From Corynespora cassiicola (Eukaryota > Ascomycota > Dothideomycetes > Pleosporales > Corynesporascaceae): a DNA stretch of 64,000 bases. How positions within the stretch are numbered: position 1 is the first letter of the stretch; each line of letters opens with the position of its first letter. The notes below the pieces were generated by a model that was not told the DNA's origin, made no database searches, and saw only the letters and a list, made by a program, of their open reading frames with translations. Location: the NCBI GenBank assembly GCA_022059125.1, contig JAEUWY010000002.1, positions 2,356,001 to 2,420,000 of the forward strand. The letters are read 5' to 3'. A program made the position numbers and the translations under genes. Shown piece by piece: positions 47,987-61,100 of this stretch.

Positions 47987-49660
47987 ATGAAGCCAGCCGC
48001 TTTAATTGCTATTTTATGTGCTTTATTCACTGCTGCGAATGCAATAGCAATACCTGTGGCAGATCCAGCTATTGACAATCACGATCTCGAAACGAGGGCA
48101 AAGAAGCCTGCGAAGCCGAAGCCGAAGCCGCCCGTCAAGCCTCCCGTCAAACCCCCCGTCAAACCACCTGTTAAACCACCTGTCAAACCACCTGTTAAAC
48201 CACCTGTTAAACCACCTGTTAAACCACCTGTCAAGCCACCCGTTAAACCAACGCCAGCCAAGCCAACCCCAACGCCAAAGCCAACACCGGCGAAACCAGT
48301 TTCGGGGAAAACCTGCAAGCAAATCGCGTTACTCCGTGAAAAAGAGGAGCCTGATGAGTTGGATGATGAAAGTTCTAATATCTCGAGATCATCCCGTCCC
48401 CTATCTAAGAGGGCGCGGAAAGGAGAAACCACCCCTAAAGGTAACCCTAAAGGCAAATGTAAGGTCAGAAATTTTGTCAGTGGTCCCTACGAGTCTTTTG
48501 GGCAAGAGAAAGTTCGCAACGTAAGCAGCCTGCCACAGCCTAATTGCGAAAAAAAAAACTTACATCATGACGCAGCCTAATGCACCAATTTACGGATGGA
48601 AGAAACCAGACGTATGTACAGACATGGAGTGGTACAAGGGCGACACTACTCCGGCTCTCAAGAATAGTATCAAGAAGTATCAAACCGAGCACGTGCTTGA
48701 ATGGCAGAACGTGTTCGAATTCTTCAACGACTATCTCTCGGCACATTTCGAAAAGACGGAGTTTACAAGTCCTGATCCTGACGACAAGAAAAATGGGGTA
48801 AGAAACAAACTGGAATGGTGTGATGCTTGGAGAACGTCGTGGGAGTTTGATAATGGGGATAAGTTCGCTCTAAAGTCAGGAGGCCCTGAAATGACACCTT
48901 TCGAGTGGATTGCAGACGCATATCCTTCGACAAGAAAGTACCGTGACGAATTTACACTGCTCCAGAGGGGACCGAACAGCATTAAGGGAAGGGTGTGTCT
49001 CGCTCAAGAATAACTCTTCATTGACTCTGGCTAATTCCGTTCATACAGATATTCGGCACAGCCGATATATTTTCGGACAAAGATTCGAAAGTAAAAGGCG
49101 TATTAAAGAAAGGAATGGTGACTCTTGTAAAAGACGAGCCAAAACACGCCATCGCTCGTCTTCGAGATGTTGTTGGCGCGCGAAAGTATCTAGGCGACCG
49201 CAAAGTCCGCAAATTCATGGGCGACGTCAAGATCCGACTCGAGAAGCGTTTCGATGAGATCGAGAAAGCATTGGGAGACCCCAAAAACACCCGGGAAATC
49301 AATCAGAATGGACAGACGACCCGAAAGTTAGATGCATGGCAAAAGAAAGATCTCGGTAAGCTTTGGGACATCTACATGAATAATTTATGGGTTTCTGCAA
49401 AGGAGAAACAACAGGACTTCATGTCGAAGTGGATTGTCGAGATCAAGAAAAAACACTGCACCGCGGCTCATAAGAAGAAACTTCCAAAAGATAAGAGCAA
49501 GGACACGCCACAACAGAAGGAAGCGAGGGAGGTTTGTGATCAATACGATGCAATGGTACGTGGGTGGAAGGATGCGCAAATGTCCCCTTTCACTGCACCC
49601 TGGACGGCAATAAGAGATCCAGACGGAGACCGACATCTTCCCCCGAAGAAGATTCCTTGA
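47987..49660 (+). CDS. Secreted protein with PPVK repeats
   Basis: Three exons, 47987-48520, 48576-48992 and 49049-49660, with in-phase introns of 55 and 56 nt; 520 residues. It has a signal peptide (MKPAALIAILCALFTAANA) and a likely Kex2-like LETRAKK region. Next is a PPVK tetrapeptide repeated ten times (48124-48245) and a PTPAKP variant block, then a charged linker containing SKRARK. The rest, about 330 residues, is a mixed globular domain with few cysteines and motifs WQNVFEFFNDYLSAHF and RLRDVVGARKYLGDRK. The Pro/Lys repeat resembles cell-wall spacer segments. The globular domain is not recognised; an extracellular role or effector-like role is inference from the signal peptide only. Confidence 0.7.
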
Positions 49661-49887
49661 GTGGGAGAAACATAGCTACAACTCGGTCCGCAAGATTCAT
49701 TTGGAAATAGAATCATGATGTATTATTAGTAATTAGTATATCATAACTTTTCTCACATATTATTGCGGCCAACCTCCAAAAAAGGAACTCAACCCTATGG
49801 CACTATGTGAGTAGGATAAACATAGTAACAATCAGTTTGTTGGCTGTTTGTTAAAGATAAATGTCATACTCAGAAACAAATTTCAAT

Positions 49888-51681
49888 TTAATCGAGCCAA
49901 TTATCCTTCCTTAAATCCATCCAATGTTCCATGAGCTGGCTTCTCGTGTAATTTTTGCCAATATTCTGGAACAATTTATGAAGCTCTTCGTTAGGACGCC
50001 ATTGACCCACCCTCCACCATATCTTACGGAAAGGAGAGGTATTTTCTCCCTCAACAGATGATCCTCCGGGGGCGACATAATCTATACTCCAAGCTAGTGA
50101 CCCTTCTGGATATAGAGCGGTGGTTGTACCATTGCCGGCAGCGCCATGATCTTCTTCCTCCTCCTCTGATTCCTCGTCTTCCGATTCCTCGTTTTCCAGA
50201 TGGAATTTAAGGGGTACCCCGACAAAACATCTTTTGAGTTTTGGCATATTCGATGCAGCTCTTGCAAATGATTCTAGAACAGGCTCCAAGGTGTCTTCGA
50301 TAGGTACGATACGAAAAGCTGGCAAACCCTTGCTCGAGCTATCTGAAGAGTCAGAATAAAACTCCCTATGATTTTCGTTGTCCACTAGTGGGGGATAAAC
50401 AGGCTCCTCTGATAGATACATTTCTTGGTGGTACCATCCTCCTTCAGGGGGACCCTCGAAATACCATTCACCCGAAGGGGAGCCGAAATGAATCATGACA
50501 TGCAAGTATTCTAGATTAGGCCAGAAATGATCACTACCGTCGTGGGCCCAAAACAGTGTTCTGTCAGCTACAACTCGTAATGTCATCTTCTGAAGATGAA
50601 AGGATAGCAGCCGCAAGCTGGAACTGAAGGGGTCGTATTGTTTGGGGCTAACCAAGTTTGGTAATGGTCTGCGCTGCTCTCTTACGGCCTCATATAGGTC
50701 TTTGATGAAATTGAGATTGACATGTTGTAGTGAGCTAGGAAGCTCAACTTCATGAACAGCAGCCGCAAAATCGAACCTCGTGTCGCGTAGAGGTCCCAAA
50801 TGGTTGTGTTTGTAATGTTCAAGAGCCGGATCTTCACTGTCGGTCCATTCATCCGCTCCAAGGTCGCATCGGAGGTACTCAAGGTTCGAGCATTTGGCCG
50901 CCAGATCAATCAACATGCGCAAGTCAATTCTCGATTGAGCAATTTCGTAGCCGTTGTAGTATTTCAGCTCTGGACTTCGCCTTAGATTACGAATATGGAG
51001 GCAATATATTGAACGTAGTTTTGGCAATCGATCGGAAGATAGGAGATGAATACGCCAGCTTGAAAATAGACGGTGGCTGCAATAGCACTTGTGAACTCTT
51101 CGTTCTGGTGTGCGCACCTCCAGGTACTTTTTCCTGACAAATTGGTTGTCTCCGATGTCTTCGACCGTTTTAATCGCCTCGAATGCTTTCGCAACTTGAT
51201 AAGTGAATAACTCGTCTTTGTCCCTCAGGTCTTGTGGAGATTCGCGACAAGAGCCAGATTCTGGTTCTGGGGTGGGGGGGCGCTTCTTTTTCCTACCCCG
51301 GCGAGGTGGTTTGTATTTTGGCTCAAGCGCAGGAAATTCTGTCTGTATTTCAATCACCCGAAGGTAACTAAAACGGTGCCCGCTGAATATAGAAACAAAT
51401 TTTTGGTGCTCCTCGGGGCTATGGTCCTTAAAGACGAAGCGGACAAACGCCGTAGACGCTCTCTCTGCCGCATATTGGAATTTTCGCGAGACTAACAAGA
51501 CGCTCTTAAGGGCATCTCGAGGTAAAAAATGGCAGATGCGCTCCACCAATTCCTGTGGAAGATCTTTCATATCGAAAAAATGAGTGAGTGGGTTAAAGGT
51601 TTTGACAGGTGTTGCCGGAGACCACATCATCGAAGAGCTGCGCCCCGTAAGCTCGATTATTAAGCTGACAGCCAAGTCCAT
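49888..51681 (-). CDS. F-box protein
   Basis: A single exon of 597 residues. The F-box lies near residues 39-80 (DLPQELVERICHFLPRDALK), preceded by a 37-residue extension; an internal ATG just before KDLPQELV could be the true start. After it come a basic Pro-rich linker (PPRRGRKKKRPPTPEPE), a leucine-rich region typical of fungal F-box proteins (LVSRKFQ, NLEYLRCDLG, LQHVNLNFIKDL), an acidic patch (EESEDEESEEEEEDHG) and a Trp-rich C-terminus. It probably acts as an SCF substrate adaptor; the substrate is unknown. It is convergent with the secreted protein gene, 227 nt away. Confidence 0.82.
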   Translation of the reverse strand: MDLAVSLIIELTGRSSSMMWSPATPVKTFNPLTHFFDMKDLPQELVERICHFLPRDALKSVLLVSRKFQYAAERASTAFVRFVFKDHSPEEHQKFVSIFSGHRFSYLRVIEIQTEFPALEPKYKPPRRGRKKKRPPTPEPESGSCRESPQDLRDKDELFTYQVAKAFEAIKTVEDIGDNQFVRKKYLEVRTPERRVHKCYCSHRLFSSWRIHLLSSDRLPKLRSIYCLHIRNLRRSPELKYYNGYEIAQSRIDLRMLIDLAAKCSNLEYLRCDLGADEWTDSEDPALEHYKHNHLGPLRDTRFDFAAAVHEVELPSSLQHVNLNFIKDLYEAVREQRRPLPNLVSPKQYDPFSSSLRLLSFHLQKMTLRVVADRTLFWAHDGSDHFWPNLEYLHVMIHFGSPSGEWYFEGPPEGGWYHQEMYLSEEPVYPPLVDNENHREFYSDSSDSSSKGLPAFRIVPIEDTLEPVLESFARAASNMPKLKRCFVGVPLKFHLENEESEDEESEEEEEDHGAAGNGTTTALYPEGSLAWSIDYVAPGGSSVEGENTSPFRKIWWRVGQWRPNEELHKLFQNIGKNYTRSQLMEHWMDLRKDNWLD

Positions 51682-52174
51682 AGATCCTTCGCGCTCATCA
51701 TTTGGCTTGTGAACATAATGTTTTGTTTGAAACTACCATTTATAAATTGAATATAGTGAGTTAAGTAAAGAACTTCTTAGACTTTCGCGCAGGGGTGTGG
51801 TAAGGTTGGCACGACTAGTTTTATTTGTGTTGTCCCAATTAGGAATAGCGCGATTACCCACCAGGGCTACTCTAGGACTCTAAAGCCTAAGAGGCGCTAA
51901 GCAGCGTGAGAATAAACCGGTGTAGAAGTGTGGCGATGCACATTGTCGTGAAATATCCAAACAGTAATCATTGGTTGAATTCGCAAGTCTCACATATGCA
52001 CCACCTCCATGCTTGCACTGTCTGCCTTGCCTCAGCTTTTTTTACCCCGCCATAGCTTCAGCTTCCCCCCTCTCAATTTCTCCAGATGACATGACATCTC
52101 ATGAACATATAAATTACGACTCTCTATCTAGGTACCGTGTATAGCTAACTAGATGATGTGTCCTAGTTCTCAAC
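51682..52174. other. Divergent promoter region
   Basis: About 490 nt between the F-box gene and the NACHT gene, with GC-poor and pyrimidine-rich stretches. No gene. Confidence 0.5.
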
Positions 52175-55100
52175 ATGAGGTGGGTGTTCACTCAGAGATT
52201 TCAAACATTGAGGTGCTGACAAGGCTGAAGCGCAACCGAAGACTCGAATTTCCGCAACGCATTCAAGCGCTTTTTAGATGCTCTCCCGGAAAATGAACGT
52301 AACCGGTATGCGCCATGTGCATCATTCGAGGACTTGAGAGAAGGACTGAATAAACTGCAATCGTTTTCGAAGCACCGGCAGGGAACAAGACTGGGTAGAT
52401 GGTCAGAGGCTGTCGATAAGTTTGGCAAACGGCTTAAGCCTTACTTTGACTCCACTGGAATACTTGTGCAGTCCAATCCAGAATATGCTGCAATTTTCTG
52501 GGGATCATTAAGACTCATATTCCAGGTAAGTGACTATTCCAATCTGAAGACTGCGTGGCTGACAAGGCAAGCTGGCGGAGAATATAACAGGATTCTTCGA
52601 AAAGATCATGCAATTACTAGACAGGTTGTTTGATTCTCTACCAATTTATCGAGATATTGAGTCGATTTTCAAGGCTAATCCGTCCATGCGCATTATCGCA
52701 CATATCGAAGCCGTTTACGAGGAGGTCTTCTCTTTTTTCCAGATTGTAGCTGAGGTATCCACAAAATCTAATGGCAGTAAGTCATCCTACTTTATAACTG
52801 AAGGTTTGTTCTCACAGATAAAGGAGCAAAGAAGAAACTGGCCATTTTCTTCGACCTCACATGGACCCCAGTCGATGTTAGGTTTGGCAAAGTGATTGAG
52901 AGGCTGAAACATCGTCAAATCATGATACGGGACGAGCTGTTAGTTTTTGAGGCCAAAAATAGGGGGGAAGAATGCAAACGTGCCTTTGAGCATCGAAAGC
53001 TTGTGGACGAGAGCCTGAAAAATGACCAAAAAGGTAACACTGTTATGCAATTTCTTCAGTTGACACAAATCGCTTATTGGGATCAGACAGAATTATCCAG
53101 GAAATCCAGAACTGGCTACAACCGCCCGTTCATTATCAGGATGCAATGGAGAGATCTTTTGCATCCAGAGAATCCGGCACGTGTGACTGGATCTATAATT
53201 CGAGCACATTCCAAACATGGTTGAACCAAGAAGACTCCAGTGTCTTTCATCAAAAGCCCCCTATGTTAAGCCGAAGCGTTTTCTGGATACGTGGTAAGTA
53301 GTAAGCCCTATATATATGCAGCCATTCCAAAAGCCTCCTCCTTCTCTTTTTCTGCCAACTATGCTCTATTTGCTATAGATGATTAAGTATCTTTTACATT
53401 TAGAATTACATAGTTTTTTTTTCCGTGTGGCTATGCTTTACTGACTTATCTAAAAAGGCAATCCAGGCTGTGGAAAGACAGTACTAGCTTCATCTATACT
53501 ACAACATCTTCAGCAGACAATAACTTCCTCTGAGGAATACTTCGTCTGTTATTACTTCTTCGAGGCCACATTAGGAGATAAATCTATCGTCTCCCCAGCA
53601 GCTGCGTACCGTGCCATATTATCTCAGTTAATTTACAAGTACTGTAATCATCAACGCCTCATCGACAAATTTTTGTTCTTCAAAATGCACAACAACCCAC
53701 AGCCTTACGCCTCGGAGAAAAATTTGATTGCGCTTCTTGAACTTTGTTTGCAGGAACTTGGACGTATTTATCTCATTATTGACGGTATAGATGAATGCTC
53801 TGACTGCGACCAATTGCTTCGTGATATTGGAAACAGTATCACCAAACCTCATCTGCGGTTGCTCCTACTTGGTCGGCCTGTACATTTACTCAACCGGAAG
53901 ACAGCACAGGATCAGCGATTAGATATTACTCGAGAGTCAGTCAACAGTGATATTGAGGCTTACCTGTCTACAAGCATTTCCACACTCATGAGCGATGGAT
54001 ATCTACCAGAGAGAAACCTTCAGGATATAGTTCAGCGCCTCTTGCATGGAGCCAACGGCATGTTTCTCTGGGCAGCTCTGATGACAAATTTCCTTCGGTC
54101 ACCTGCCCTTGCACCGGACGAAAAACTTGACATCATCAATAAAGTATCACACCCCGAAGGCCTCGAGCAATTGTACAGCCGCATCTTATTGAATATAGCT
54201 GGACGAGATTCTTCGACGAAAAGTGCGGCCAAAAAAGTATTTATGTGGATTACATTTGCGCAAGAGCCCATCACGGTGAGCCATTTATACGAATTGCTAC
54301 ACAATCGATCTATGGCATCTGAACCTTTAAGAGAAATGGAAACATCTCAAGAATTCAGAGAGAGAATCATTGTGGTGTGTGGGTCTTTGGTCGAATTCTA
54401 TTTGCCCTCAGGTGGCACAGTCGGACTAGGATCTGAAAATGGTGCGCATTCGATCGACTATGCAGCCAAGTTCATTCACCTGTCCGCCAAGGAATTCGTC
54501 CAATCTATTCAACCGGTAGCTAACTCAGTAACGGAACCACCCATCCTTGCTGTCGCCAGCATCTCACAGCAATGTCTAAACCTTATCATGCAAGGGGAGG
54601 CAGAAGATCTGACAGAAGATAGCAAGTTGGGGATCTACTCAGTTCACTACTGGGTGTCCCATGTCAATCTTGAGCTTGAAATGTTGAGTAAAATACCCGT
54701 GTCGGAAAATCGCGGCGATGAATCCTGCAAGACTCTTCAGATGATTTCCAGGCTATTAGGCTCACCACGCGTTATATCGAAGTGGATATACTCATACTAT
54801 CGTTTTCGGGGCTTCGAAAGGCATGGACATCTTCTATACCAAGATCTCCAGACGTATCTGTCCGAGCTTCAGAAAATGTTTTCCCTGAACATCGGCAAAT
54901 ACCTGCATACCAAGCTTTTGCAGACTTTGAGCACCTTCTGCGCCGATATCAAGAGGTTAGCTGAGGAGTGGGGGGAAAAGCTTGTCGCCTTCCCTCAATT
55001 GATTTGGGACGAAGTGATTCCCTTTATGAACAGCAGCTTTCTTTATTCTGATATGTCCCGAACAAGAGTCACTCCACTAATGTCGTATGAGCCTAGTCGC

Positions 55101-58100
55101 ATAAACCGGAGCGCTCAGCCATTTTGTAAGACTTCTTCCCTGGCTTCAGATGGCAAAATCACATTGACTCTTGCTATATGGCCATCTGAAATTTTCACTA
55201 AAGGTTCTGTCACCATGGATTATTTGGTTCTTTGGGAAGACTACGAATTTCGAGATGGTTACAGCACGTTGGACGTCTTCGATTCCAACTGGAAAAAATA
55301 CACAAAATCGTGGAAGAGAATATTCGGCTCGGGCTGGATAGTCACATGCGAAGTTACTAATTTCACGACAGGATCATGCCTCGGCATAGCAGAGATTCCT
55401 CTCGATGAGAATACAGTGTGGTGTGCCATGAGGCCCTGCTTCTACGGTGTTGACTCAGGTAGAATGAGTTCACCACATTCACTATTCAAAATCCGCATCA
55501 GTCACACCTGTCAATATTTTGTCATACAATGCACTGTATTCTTATTAGAATTCTCCGACGGCTTGATTGAATGGCAGGCCCAAACTTTACTTGTTGAAGG
55601 AACCGAATCCCAGAAAACATATTGGAGCACAGAGCGTACGTTTCTCCAAAGCGGCTTCGATAGCAGCCCCAATTATGGGACAGCATCATTCAGTCAATCG
55701 GAGCGATATCTTCTACATTGGTACTCACGCACCGTATACACCTCTCATTGCATTGTTTTTACGTTGTCAAAGCATCGAAAGTTCACCGTACACAAAACAG
55801 CGGAGGTCACTTATTCGCATGAAACAGGTTTGACTAATGCTGTTATACATCCATGGACAGAGTGTGTCCTTGTGATTACGCATTTCAAAATGTTACTTTG
55901 GAATTTTCAGAAAGGTAAAAATCCTTACTTCATAGCTTCAAGATGAAATCCATGAATATATCCTTTGATACCTTCTTCGAAGGAAAACCATGGAATATGT
56001 CAAAAGTGGGTGGAGGTGTAAGAGTTGTCCCATTGGGGCTGAGGATCGCTAGACTAAATACAAGCTCCGAAATCACGTGACTACTACCTGCATCGCTCAA
56101 TCTTTAACACTCCCCCTTAATAAAGGCAGTAGTTTGCTTAATCCCACACCCAATTATTCCATAACTCTCATTCTCATTCATCGATCCGTCGTAGTCCGAT
56201 CTGCTGTCAAAATATCTCAAATCAGGTTCTCAACAGCGGCTTGGTAAAACTATTAGCCGGATTACAGCTGCCTGCAATCCAATCCATCTTAATAAGGCCT
56301 TCTTTAACCTTGTTTCGTACAAAGTAGTATCAAATATCCACATGTTTCGTTCTAGTGTAATAGATGGGATTTTTAGCTAATGCAAGCGCTCCACAGTTAT
56401 TTCTGTAAATAGTAACAGATAGCGCGTCACAGGTGGGCGCGCGGTCAACTCTCAGCTAGATCAGAAAACGCTGCAGCCAGATTGCTTCCTTAGCAGCCTC
56501 TAACTCCGCAATATACTCTGCTTTACAGCTTAACAGAGCCACTGTAGACTACCTTTTAAATTTCTAACTAACCAGAGCCCCTGCTAGTATAAAAAGGTAT
56601 CCTCCAGTTAATCGCTGATCGTTATCTCTTCCCTAGTTAGCATCTGTATATTCTAAAAGCTTATCCCCCTCTCTATTAACGTTAATCACTAGGCTATAGT
56701 TCGTTGTGCCGTTTAGATACCTAAGAACTCGCTTAAGAGCGTATTTATGCCTTTCTAATAGATTAGCGCTAAACTAACTAAGTTAACTTACTACATAGGC
56801 GATATCAGGTCTGGTGCACATCATAAAGTATATTAAGCTCTCTACCGCCTTCTAATACTACTGTCTGTTTTCTAGCTTCGCCATCTCGTTGTAAGGCTCT
56901 AAAACAACCTTTTTATCCATCAGAGTCAACACTGGGTTGCTCTAGTCCATATTAAACGTTTTAAGTATCTTCTCCGCGTAGGCCCGCTGGCTCAGCTTAA
57001 TCTTAGTACTCTACAAAGTTTCTTTCCGAATAACTCTAATCCCTAGATAGTGCCTAACTAGACCAAAGTCGCTCATCTTAAACTGCCGTGCAAAGCCCTC
57101 CTTAATATAGGCGACTGCCTCCGCACTTTTTCTAAGTACTAAAAAGTTATTAACGTACGTAGCAATCACTATCCTTATCTCTCAATTTATAAACACACTG
57201 CAATCCTCAAAGATAGCAGAAAATTCAAGTGCTGCGAGCGCCTGGCTCAGCGTCTAGTACTATATTCTAGATAATTGCTTTAACCTATACAATACCTTTC
57301 AGAGTTTGCAGACTTTTCCAAGATATTAATCGCAAATATTTAGCGGCAACTCCATATAGACAACAGTGTTAATATCTCTATACAGAAACGCAGCCTTAAC
57401 GTCCATCTATTTAGTTTTCTAGTTTAGCAAACATACTAGTACAAACAGCACCTTATAATTTATAGGCTTTACAACTAAAGTAAACGTCTCTAGAACGTCT
57501 ACGCCCAGTTTCTGTTTAAAGCCACAAGCGCACCAACAAAATTTATATCGCGTTATCTCGCTACTTACGTTAGTCTTTACCTTATACGCGAACTTTCCAG
57601 TTAAAATTAAAGCTCCGGGGGGCGGATCAACAACATCCTATACGTCGCTATTAATAATATCCCCTACTTTTTTATCTATAAATGCCATCCACTTTTTAGC
57701 TTCTGGACCCGTTATTATGTTATTATAGTTCCTTAGTTTGTATGCAGCACCCTCTACGTAGTCCAAAATATAGTTCTCAACCCTATTCTAGTTCTTTTTT
57801 AATAATAACAGTGCTACTAAGCACTCAGTAACAGTCGTTTAGTTTCCATTTTCTAGCGTTGCAATTAACTGCACAACGTGTGTTAGATTCTCTAAAAGTC
57901 GCTGCTGCTCATTCGTTACCCCTTTTTTAAAAACAAGTACCAGTCCTCTATCATTCGCAGCTGCTAAAACAGCCACACATATCTCCCTCTTAAACGTAGA
58001 GGACCGTAGTCGTTTAGTGCGGCGAGCCAGCACATCTAGAAGCCAGGTATCATCTAGTGCAGCCACTTTCCCGACCGTCTCCAGAATGTGCTCCCCCTAG

Positions 58101-61100
58101 CTAAAAACATCCTCGTTAAACTCCAGGTCGCGAACTAGCTCAACGCGCTCAGTATCCGTGTTCCATACCCAATATTAATAGATAGCACTACAGCCGAGCA
58201 AGTAACACTTATCAGCTCTTAAGTCCAACTTAGTAAACTCAGAGAACTTAGTGCGGGGTCAGAGCTTCCAGCATTCGCAGCCCAGTACTCAAAAGTGTTC
58301 AATTAGCGGATCCTTCCCATAGAGGCGCTCGTATAGCAGCATCTCGTCAAAGTTAGCAACTGTTAAAAAATAGTTAATAATATCTACAACGCTTAATAGA
58401 ATTTCCGCAAAGCAGTAGTGTCCGAGGTTTAATTACTCAAGCACAGCACAAACCGCCGTAAAAAAAATATTCATCCCTCTTTCTGCAACACCGTTTTATT
58501 TTAGGTTATATAGTGCGGTCGGCTCAACACGGACTCCACTCATTCAGAAAAAAAAATTCAATAGGTTGTTGTTAAACTCGCCACCATTATCCCGTCAAAC
58601 CGCTCCTAAACTACACTCTAGTTCTTTCTCTACTATAGCCTTCCAAGCAATCAACTCAGCCGGGGCGTCATTCTTGTGTCTCAATATCCAAACCCATCAG
58701 AACTAAGTATAATCGTCTGTAATAGTAAAGGCAAATCAGTTTTTAACTCTTTTTCTGCTATCATACGCATTAATCAGCCCTGCTAGGTTAATAAACACCC
58801 GTTATAACAGTTTCTTAGACCGTTCGCCTAGTGTCTTATAGTTCTTTTTTAGTAACTCTACCCTTATACAGGCCTTACATAGTAGTAATAAGTTATTAGC
58901 AGTTAAAACGCCCATCTTCCGTAGCAGTCGCCGGAGTCTCCCATCCTTAAAATAACCTAGTCTTCGATAGTGGGTTTCAATAGACACGTTAGAGAAAATT
59001 GCTGTAAAAGTGTATAGCTCTAACCAGAACGTGCTAGCTTACCTCTATGCTATTTAAAATAGCACGTATAAGTCTGTCTTTTTACAATCTGCGATCGCTA
59101 TTAAATCCTCTGTCTTACATTATAGAATTTAAACCTCATCACCATCTATAACGAACTTAACACCTGCTTTTTTTTCTGCTTTAGTAAGAGTCAGTACCCG
59201 GCAGAAAATAATATTAAAAGAAAGTTCTGGCGCATAGAGCACGTCGTTAATCTTAAACATCTTTTAGTACCATATACTACCCACTTTATAAAAAATCGGG
59301 ATAGCGACGACCTCTATATCTTTAACTGTCACGCCTCCTCCAACATCTATAATCCGGGTTTCTAGTAGCGTCAGTCTCAGGGTTTTAAACTAGACTCGCT
59401 TTTCTGTAACGTAGACTCTACTTCTACTATCTAGCACCCAGTCATCTAGTACTAGTTTTCTATTAACAATTCCGAGAGCTAGCAGTAGATACGGTTGTAC
59501 ACCCCTTAACTACCGCTCTTCCTCTCTTAATAATCGCCACTTTACAATTAGCGTTATCACTATACAGTCCGCAAGTACTCCTGCGGGTAGCAACAAGACC
59601 AAAAGACTAACAAGCAGTATCCCAACCATTACACAGCACAAGGTAGTAGCGCCGCTCAGCAATAGTCAATCCAAACTTTTCTAAACAAAGCTTCCTGTTT
59701 CTACTCTTTGTTTCTTCTGCAAAACAGTCACTATACTAGCTGGTTCAGTACCAGCTCTCTTACAGCTCTTCTTTTTCTCAACGTACGCATTCTTATACGT
59801 CTTATTTACTAGCCGGCCCCAGCATCTATTAGAACTATCTACATTAAGATGTCCCGTCTTCTTACAACAAGTACAGAACTTCTAATAGTGCGCTGCTAAA
59901 GTCGTCACATCGTCCCCATTTAGCTATCGCTGTTCCTCTTTAATAATCTTTTATACTAGAGTCTCAAAGTCCTTCAGGTCGTCGACGGACACGATAAAAT
60001 AGTCTACACTAAGCACTGCTATCTTATTATTAAACGCCGGTATCAGCCCTCCTAAAAAATAAGAGTTAACCTGCCACAGCGGTAAGCGATAGCCAGGATT
60101 AATAGTAACTAGCCTCTTCTAAATTCTAACAAGCTTATTCCGAAACTCTAACACAGTTCCGCTGTTAGCCAGATTAGCACTTATAAATTCTCTAAACAAA
60201 AACTAAATAATAGCGCCACCGCGCTGACGATTGCGATCTTCTAATAATTACATTATTTTTAAAAATAGAACTTACGGCTCGTTAACTAAAGTGTTCTAAA
60301 CCGTCCTATTACATATTGTCTGTAGTACGGCTAGAGCACTACAGCAGATCTTTTTAAACTGCCTGCTTACAACAGCATCTGTCGTACCTACAAAAAAATT
60401 AAAGTATTCTTTATAAATGTCCCAAGCACTGTAAACGTTCGCAGTTACCTTAAACGCCTTCAGCCAGCTTTAGTAATTAGTAACGCCTTTTAACTTCTTA
60501 AACGAGTCCGCCTTCACAGCCTTTCTAAAAATATAAATCTTCGCATACTTATCAAACTTCTAAAACTCTATAATAAGTTCTTTTTATACGTCAGACTCCT
60601 AACGGCTTAACAACCTCTCCACTAGTTCTCTTAGCTCTAAAACTTCTGTTGTTAGGTCTTCAGCATTTCTTAAACCCCTTACGCCACCTTCACTTTCTTC
60701 TCCGCTCTACCCACCTCTCAGCCCGTCGCCTTAAAGATAGTTCCGAGTTACCACGCTCCCATCGTAATTCATTCATCAATTCTCGTCCATCTGCTTAAAA
60801 AGAGCACGGTCTTAATTAGTTATAGTTCGGCGAGTGGAACGCGACATTCCAGTATAGCTAAAAGCTCATAGATATTTATTTTAGCCAGAAATAAAATAAG
60901 TGCGCGCGTAGAAACAGTCCCGATAGTCATCTTTCTGTAGTAAAGTTATATAGAAGAATTTTCATCTTTGTACGGTCTTACTTACCAATCCGGCTTATCC
61001 GGATAGCCTCAGCTCTCTCCACCCGCTCAAAGTTTCCTCTACCTATAGCAGCAACTGCTAAGCGCCCTATAGTAAGTACATCTTATTAGAAATCCTCAGA

